From Ampullaceana balthica (taxonomy: Eukaryota; Mollusca; Gastropoda; Lymnaeidae), in contig CALYLW010000016.1 of the NCBI GenBank assembly GCA_944989445.1, positions 2,770,505 through 2,834,504 of the forward strand: a stretch of DNA of 64,000 nucleotides, in the 5' to 3' direction. The translations under genes and the position numbers were made by a program. Below the pieces are notes generated by a model. The model saw only the letters and a list, made by a program, of their open reading frames with translations. It was not told the origin of the DNA and did not search any database. This document shows positions 61,001-64,000 of the stretch, piece by piece (positions within the stretch are counted from its first letter, which is position 1; every line of letters begins with the position of its first letter).

Positions 61001-64000
61001 TTGTAACATTTGTGATGCAATAAGAATAGTTGCCAAATTGAGAACCTGATCTCACAAGACTGTAAAAATTGTTACAATCTTATTATAATGGTACAAGTGT
61101 CTTAGCTTTTCTCTCTGTAACCGTACATATGAATTACTTTAGAAATTTTTAAAATAAAATTGTACTTATTACAGAACTTGGCCCCAACGATCTGTATTAA
61201 AAACTACTTTCATTAGCTAATACATGGTAATGTACTGTTTCAGAATAGATTAACAAGAATGTTTGCAGTTCAGTTGTTAAAGATGAATTAAATTGGGTGA
61301 ATCACTTTGGATGAATGTGTCATAATAAGAAAGGTGCTGTCAGCCAGCAATTACCTCAAAGCTTTTTTCAATGTTTCTTAACAATTAACTTTTGGAATTA
61401 GTCAACAAAACAATAGTTTATGAATATATTACCATAAGCAAAACTTACTTTAGACCAAAAAAAAATTGTTTCATAGTGCAAAAGTTAAGTAGCTCAAGAA
61501 TATAAAAAAATTCATGTCACCAGTCTCACTAACGGCTCTGCAATTAATTTCTCATATAACATGGTATCTATTACTAGACATTTTTTTTTAAACATGAGAT
61601 ATTAGTCAAGCTTAAGTAATGTTTTAACCAGATACCCTGCAATTGTGTGTCCAACTCTAGATTTGAATGATTCTTATATGCAAAAAAAATAATGATTTGA
61701 TGCCATTAAAAAGTAGAAATGTAAAATAAATTTATTCTTTTTAAAAAAAATGATAACAAAAATTAATATTTGCGTTAAAAAAAATGTTAATTGCAAAAAT
61801 GAATCATGCCAAACAAATGACAATACGTTGTTTTGTACCCTAAAAAATAATCAGGACATTGAAATATTTTCTGTACATTTGTTTATAATGATCATGTTTC
61901 TCCTTTAAAAAAAAAGAAAAACTTATAAGATTGATGTTTTTAAGCCATAGCTTTATGACATAATGGCCTGGACAGGAAGTCAAAAACCAGAAACAGTTAT
62001 AAGCTAGCCAATCAAATGAGTTTAAAAAAAAAGTTTTATTTCATGTAGGGGAAAATCAATCAGATGTTTTGGTGGTTAATGCAAATGTTTTTATAAAATG
62101 CCTCAAAAAGATGCCGATGACAGTAACAACGAAATAAAAAATTGACATGTTTTGTTAAAACAAAAGATTAGGTATCCAAACAAAGTTATGCTTTTTAAGA
62201 AAGAAGAGCTGTTTTTTTGTTGTCTTTGAGATGTTTAGAAAAATTTATAATTTTTCCTGAAATGCTTCAAAACATGAGAAATGAACTGTTTTTCTATGTT
62301 GACCTTATCAAGAAAATAATGTAGAAATACAAGTGTGTAAACAAAACAAATGGCCTCTATGATGAAGGGCTGAAAGGTTTAGTGCTAGCCAAGGCAGTAG
62401 GTGCAGTATGTGTTAGGTGTTCATCCAATGTGAGTAAAACAACCAAAACAAGTCATGTTAAGTAAAAACAACAGATCTGAGATCTGACAAAGAAAGCCGA
62501 AGGGAAGCAAGAAACAAAGTGTTGAGAAGATAAACAAAGTCTGCTGGTCCTCTTACGCTGCATTTTTCTCCATTTTGGCCACATCCCCCTTTAACCTGGC
62601 AATGCTGTTGTCGTATTTTGAGAAGAAATCATTTGATGACCTTGACTTTGATGAATCATCGTTCTCGATGGCATCTGGATCACTGCCATTGTGGTGCTGA
62701 ATTGAAGACTTTGGTGATGTTGAAGGTAATGAGGACTTACTTCCCCTGGTAGAGGCTTGTGATGAGCTGTGAGAAGATGAGGCAGCGTCTGCGTGACCGT
62801 TTGGAAGGTTTGAGTGCGATGACGACGGTGACAAGGCGGTAGTGGTGGTACCATTAAATACAACAACTGTGTCGCCATCTTCCAAACAGCTTTCGTTCTC
62901 TGGAGTAAGGGGAATAAGAAGCTCTTCCCTCAGAAATAAATGGTCATTATTCCACAACTTATTCTCTTTCTTCAGTTCTCCAACCTGGAGAGGAGACAAA
63001 ATTAAAACTAGTTACAATTTAATTTTTGCACTCATATCTGTATCAGGATTCAGTCAAGAAACAATACATTGGGGGCAATTTAATGTGAACAATTCTATGC
63101 CATTTGGTTATTTCACATGAGTGAAGAACAGAACGTGACCCAACAAAAAAGTGGCCCATATTCTCTTTCAGTTGACTCTTTGTCTCACTAAAGAGAAACC
63201 AGTCCAATGGCATTTCAATGATAACTCAATTTTGTTGGTCATTTGCCTCAAGAAAGTTTCCCTAGCGCTCTGTCCATAAGTTAAGTGTTTGTACATAAGT
63301 TAAGTGTTTGCCAATCAGTTATGTGTTGGTCCATAAGGTAGGTGTTTGTCCATAAGGTAGGTGTTTGTCCATAAGGTAAGTGTTTGTCTATAAGATAAGT
63401 GTTTGTCCATAAGTTAAGTGTTTGCCAATCAGTTATGTGTTGGTTTGTCCATAAGACAAGTGTTGCCCCATGTGCACACAATGTAATTCGATCAAAGTAC
63501 CCTATTACCCCTGATACAAAAGTCTCAGGTCAAAAACATTTCGGGTTATGAACAAAAATGATTGAAAAATGTTCAATTTTTTTTGTCTTAGATAACAAGC
63601 ATAGGTGGAATGGATTCATTATTCAAGTAAAAAGGTGAATGTTGAGAAATATAGAGTATACTTAAGTTGAAATACTGCACACACAAAAATCATTAAAGAT
63701 GTGTACAAATAATTACATGAAAGATGCCTAAATAAATTGTGTGCACATTTAACAGTGTGATTGTCTTGCATGTACAATTTTACATTATGATCACTTATTA
63801 AAGAGTGATGTGTACAATCTAGGGCTGATAGCTTCTTAAAGTGTGATGTGTACAATCTAGGGCTGTGATAGCTTCTTAAAGAGTGATGTGTACAATCTAG
63901 GGCTGTGATAGCTTCTTAAAGAGTGATGTGTACAATCTAGGGCTGTGATAGCTTCTTAAAGAGTGATGTGTACAATCTAGGGCTGTGATAGCTTCTTTAA
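51827..64000 (-). CDS. LYSMD1: LysM-domain protein, LYSMD1/LYSMD2-like, 3' part of gene (5' end outside window)
   Basis: Exon 62557-62984 begins inside a LysM domain: VGELKKENKLWNNDHLFLRE followed by ELLIPLTPE, which matches the second half of LYSMD1/2 LysM (the I-x-x-x-N-K-L-W-x-N-D-x-L-F-L pattern). A Ser/Thr-rich linker follows, then DFFSKYDNSIARLKGDVAKM, equivalent to the conserved DFL..LD..I helix of LYSMD1/2. The exon ends at GC|GTAAGA (phase 2); read through, it stops at TAA 62553. The phase fits either of two last exons, 52070-51827 or 55012-54892. The N-terminus and first half of LysM must lie beyond 64000; I found no exon between 62985 and 64000. LYSMD1 is preferred over LYSMD2 because the distal last exon ends DDLFEL, like the DEIFKL tail of LYSMD1. 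Biochemical function is not established for the animal family. Confidence 0.85.
54892..55012 (-). CDS. LYSMD1: Proximal alternative terminal exon of the LYSMD1/2-like gene
   Basis: Acceptor cccttacag, then 121 nt in the same phase as the distal exon: AGYSVASEVRVSVSSSRSST, then SSYQLVNEEIEFVESETCC and TAA at 54892-54894. It is markedly more GC-rich than its surroundings, as expected of coding sequence here. It has no in-phase route into the distal exon, because a donor-like GTGAAA inside it would put the distal exon in a stop frame. It is therefore best read as a mutually exclusive last exon. It could belong to another transcript; no transcript evidence is available. Confidence 0.6.
55778..56335. 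repeat. 21-bp minisatellite, about 26 copies, LYSMD intron
   Basis: The unit ggtacagctcaaggataacat occurs in tandem with scattered variants (gtacaactc, gcacaactc, gttaccactc) and one 3-bp deletion near 55949. A 21-bp unit keeps three frames open on each strand (MVQLKDN one way, CTMLSLS the other), which explains the long ORFs. No start or splice context suggests a gene. Confidence 0.97.
56336..58090. other. LYSMD intron, no exon seen
   Basis: A 24-bp unit (tgccctccaacatccagttg plus ttga) is duplicated at 57228-57262. An ACACAGAC microsatellite lies at 57978-58025. No other structure was found. Confidence 0.5.
58091..58270. repeat. 60-bp tandem repeat, 3 copies
   Basis: The unit contains tttagtctagatgttcagta and cagagacaaacatggaatat, with starts at 58091, 58151 and 58211. 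Copies differ at only a few positions. Confidence 0.95.
59078..59165. repeat. 12-bp tandem repeat, about 7 copies
   Basis: Perfect copies of aacaagattgac. Being a multiple of three, it reads as repeated TTRL in the plus frame; this is not coding. Confidence 0.95.
59795..60066. repeat. Compound minisatellite (about 25-bp units)
   Basis: Alternating units containing acaaccaacaacaagcagagag and cggagcagtgacaactaaca, with a longer two-unit period at 59890-60010. Confidence 0.93.
60195..60695. repeat. Degenerate minisatellite (about 30-bp units)
   Basis: About 16 copies of accttcaggtcttt followed by variable aacatgcc, agcaagtc or agaaagtc and aaactacc. A block from 60200 to 60300 recurs at 60350-60430, showing a second-order duplication. 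Confidence 0.93.
60696..62556. other. LYSMD intron, no exon seen
   Basis: AT-rich with A/T homopolymers only. It separates the LysM exon from either terminal exon. Confidence 0.5.
62557..62984 (-). CDS. LYSMD1: LysM-containing exon of the LYSMD1/2-like gene
   Basis: Acceptor ctctccag ends at 62985. The exon encodes about 142 residues: the distal half of LysM, then a linker with polar runs (GTTTTALSPSSSHS, NDDSSKSRSSN), then the C-terminal helix. The frame stays open through a skewed linker and closes 2 nt past a consensus donor. As in TMED, the retained-intron stop (TAA) overlaps the donor. Confidence 0.88.
63285..63465. repeat. About 19-bp tandem repeat
   Basis: Degenerate copies of ccataagttaagtgtttgt, with an interspersed variant, ccaatcagttatgtgttggt, that appears twice. 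Confidence 0.92.
63790..64000. repeat. 40-bp tandem repeat running off the right edge
   Basis: The unit tgatgtgtacaatctagggc plus tgtgatagcttcttaaagag is repeated about five times with a 40-bp period (63881, 63921, 63961). The first copy lacks a TG pair. The full array length is unknown. Confidence 0.95.

Noticed and set aside
62591..62878. Second minus-strand frame (95 codons) in the LysM exon
   Set aside because: Out-of-frame shadow of the LYSMD-like exon; lacks the conserved LysM residues.

Overview
This is a eukaryotic, AT-rich, intron-rich and very repeat-rich window from an animal genome. The long introns, the three gene families, the hAT/piggyBac/LINE fossils and the many minisatellites fit a lophotrochozoan, most likely a mollusc and possibly a gastropod. 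The taxon is inference; no rRNA or mitochondrial marker is present.

Three protein-coding genes can be assembled exon by exon. (1) Plus strand, 7574 to 15896 or 17834: a p24 cargo receptor of the TMED3/TMED7 (gamma) type, with four coding exons and a probable fifth that changes the C-terminus. (2) Minus strand, 36390 down to 24826: a large LEDGF/HRP2 homologue with an N-terminal PWWP domain and an integrase-binding domain (IBD), 18 coding exons and about 1125-1149 residues. It converges tail to tail on the TMED gene. (3) Minus strand, entering from beyond the right edge: the 3' part of a LYSMD1/LYSMD2-like LysM gene, with two mutually exclusive, phase-compatible terminal exons. The genes look like unrelated housekeeping loci (ER-Golgi traffic, chromatin reading, LysM protein), with no sign of an operon or cluster.

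Layout: 1-7.5 kb is a transposon graveyard (hAT pseudogene, nested MITEs, non-LTR RNase H remnant). 7.5-17.8 kb is TMED; its third intron holds a 3.3-kb higher-order minisatellite, and its second a piggyBac-like element. 17.8-24.8 kb is intergenic with minisatellites. 24.8-36.4 kb is the PWWP-IBD gene. 36.7-44.3 kb holds two hAT-ZBED5-type elements side by side, each invaded by a LINE; the first LINE shows a 5' inversion typical of twin priming. 44.3-51.8 kb has a tRNA-derived SINE, a palindromic minisatellite and a MITE. 51.8-64 kb is the LYSMD-like locus with at least seven separate tandem arrays.

No prokaryotic features, CRISPR arrays, rRNA or functional tRNA genes were found. The observations most worth a second look are the alternative terminal exons of the LYSMD-like gene, a stop codon embedded in a splice donor in TMED, a G7 homopolymer that decides the C-terminus of the PWWP-IBD protein, substitutions at the IBD hot-spot positions, and the well-dated transposon nests.
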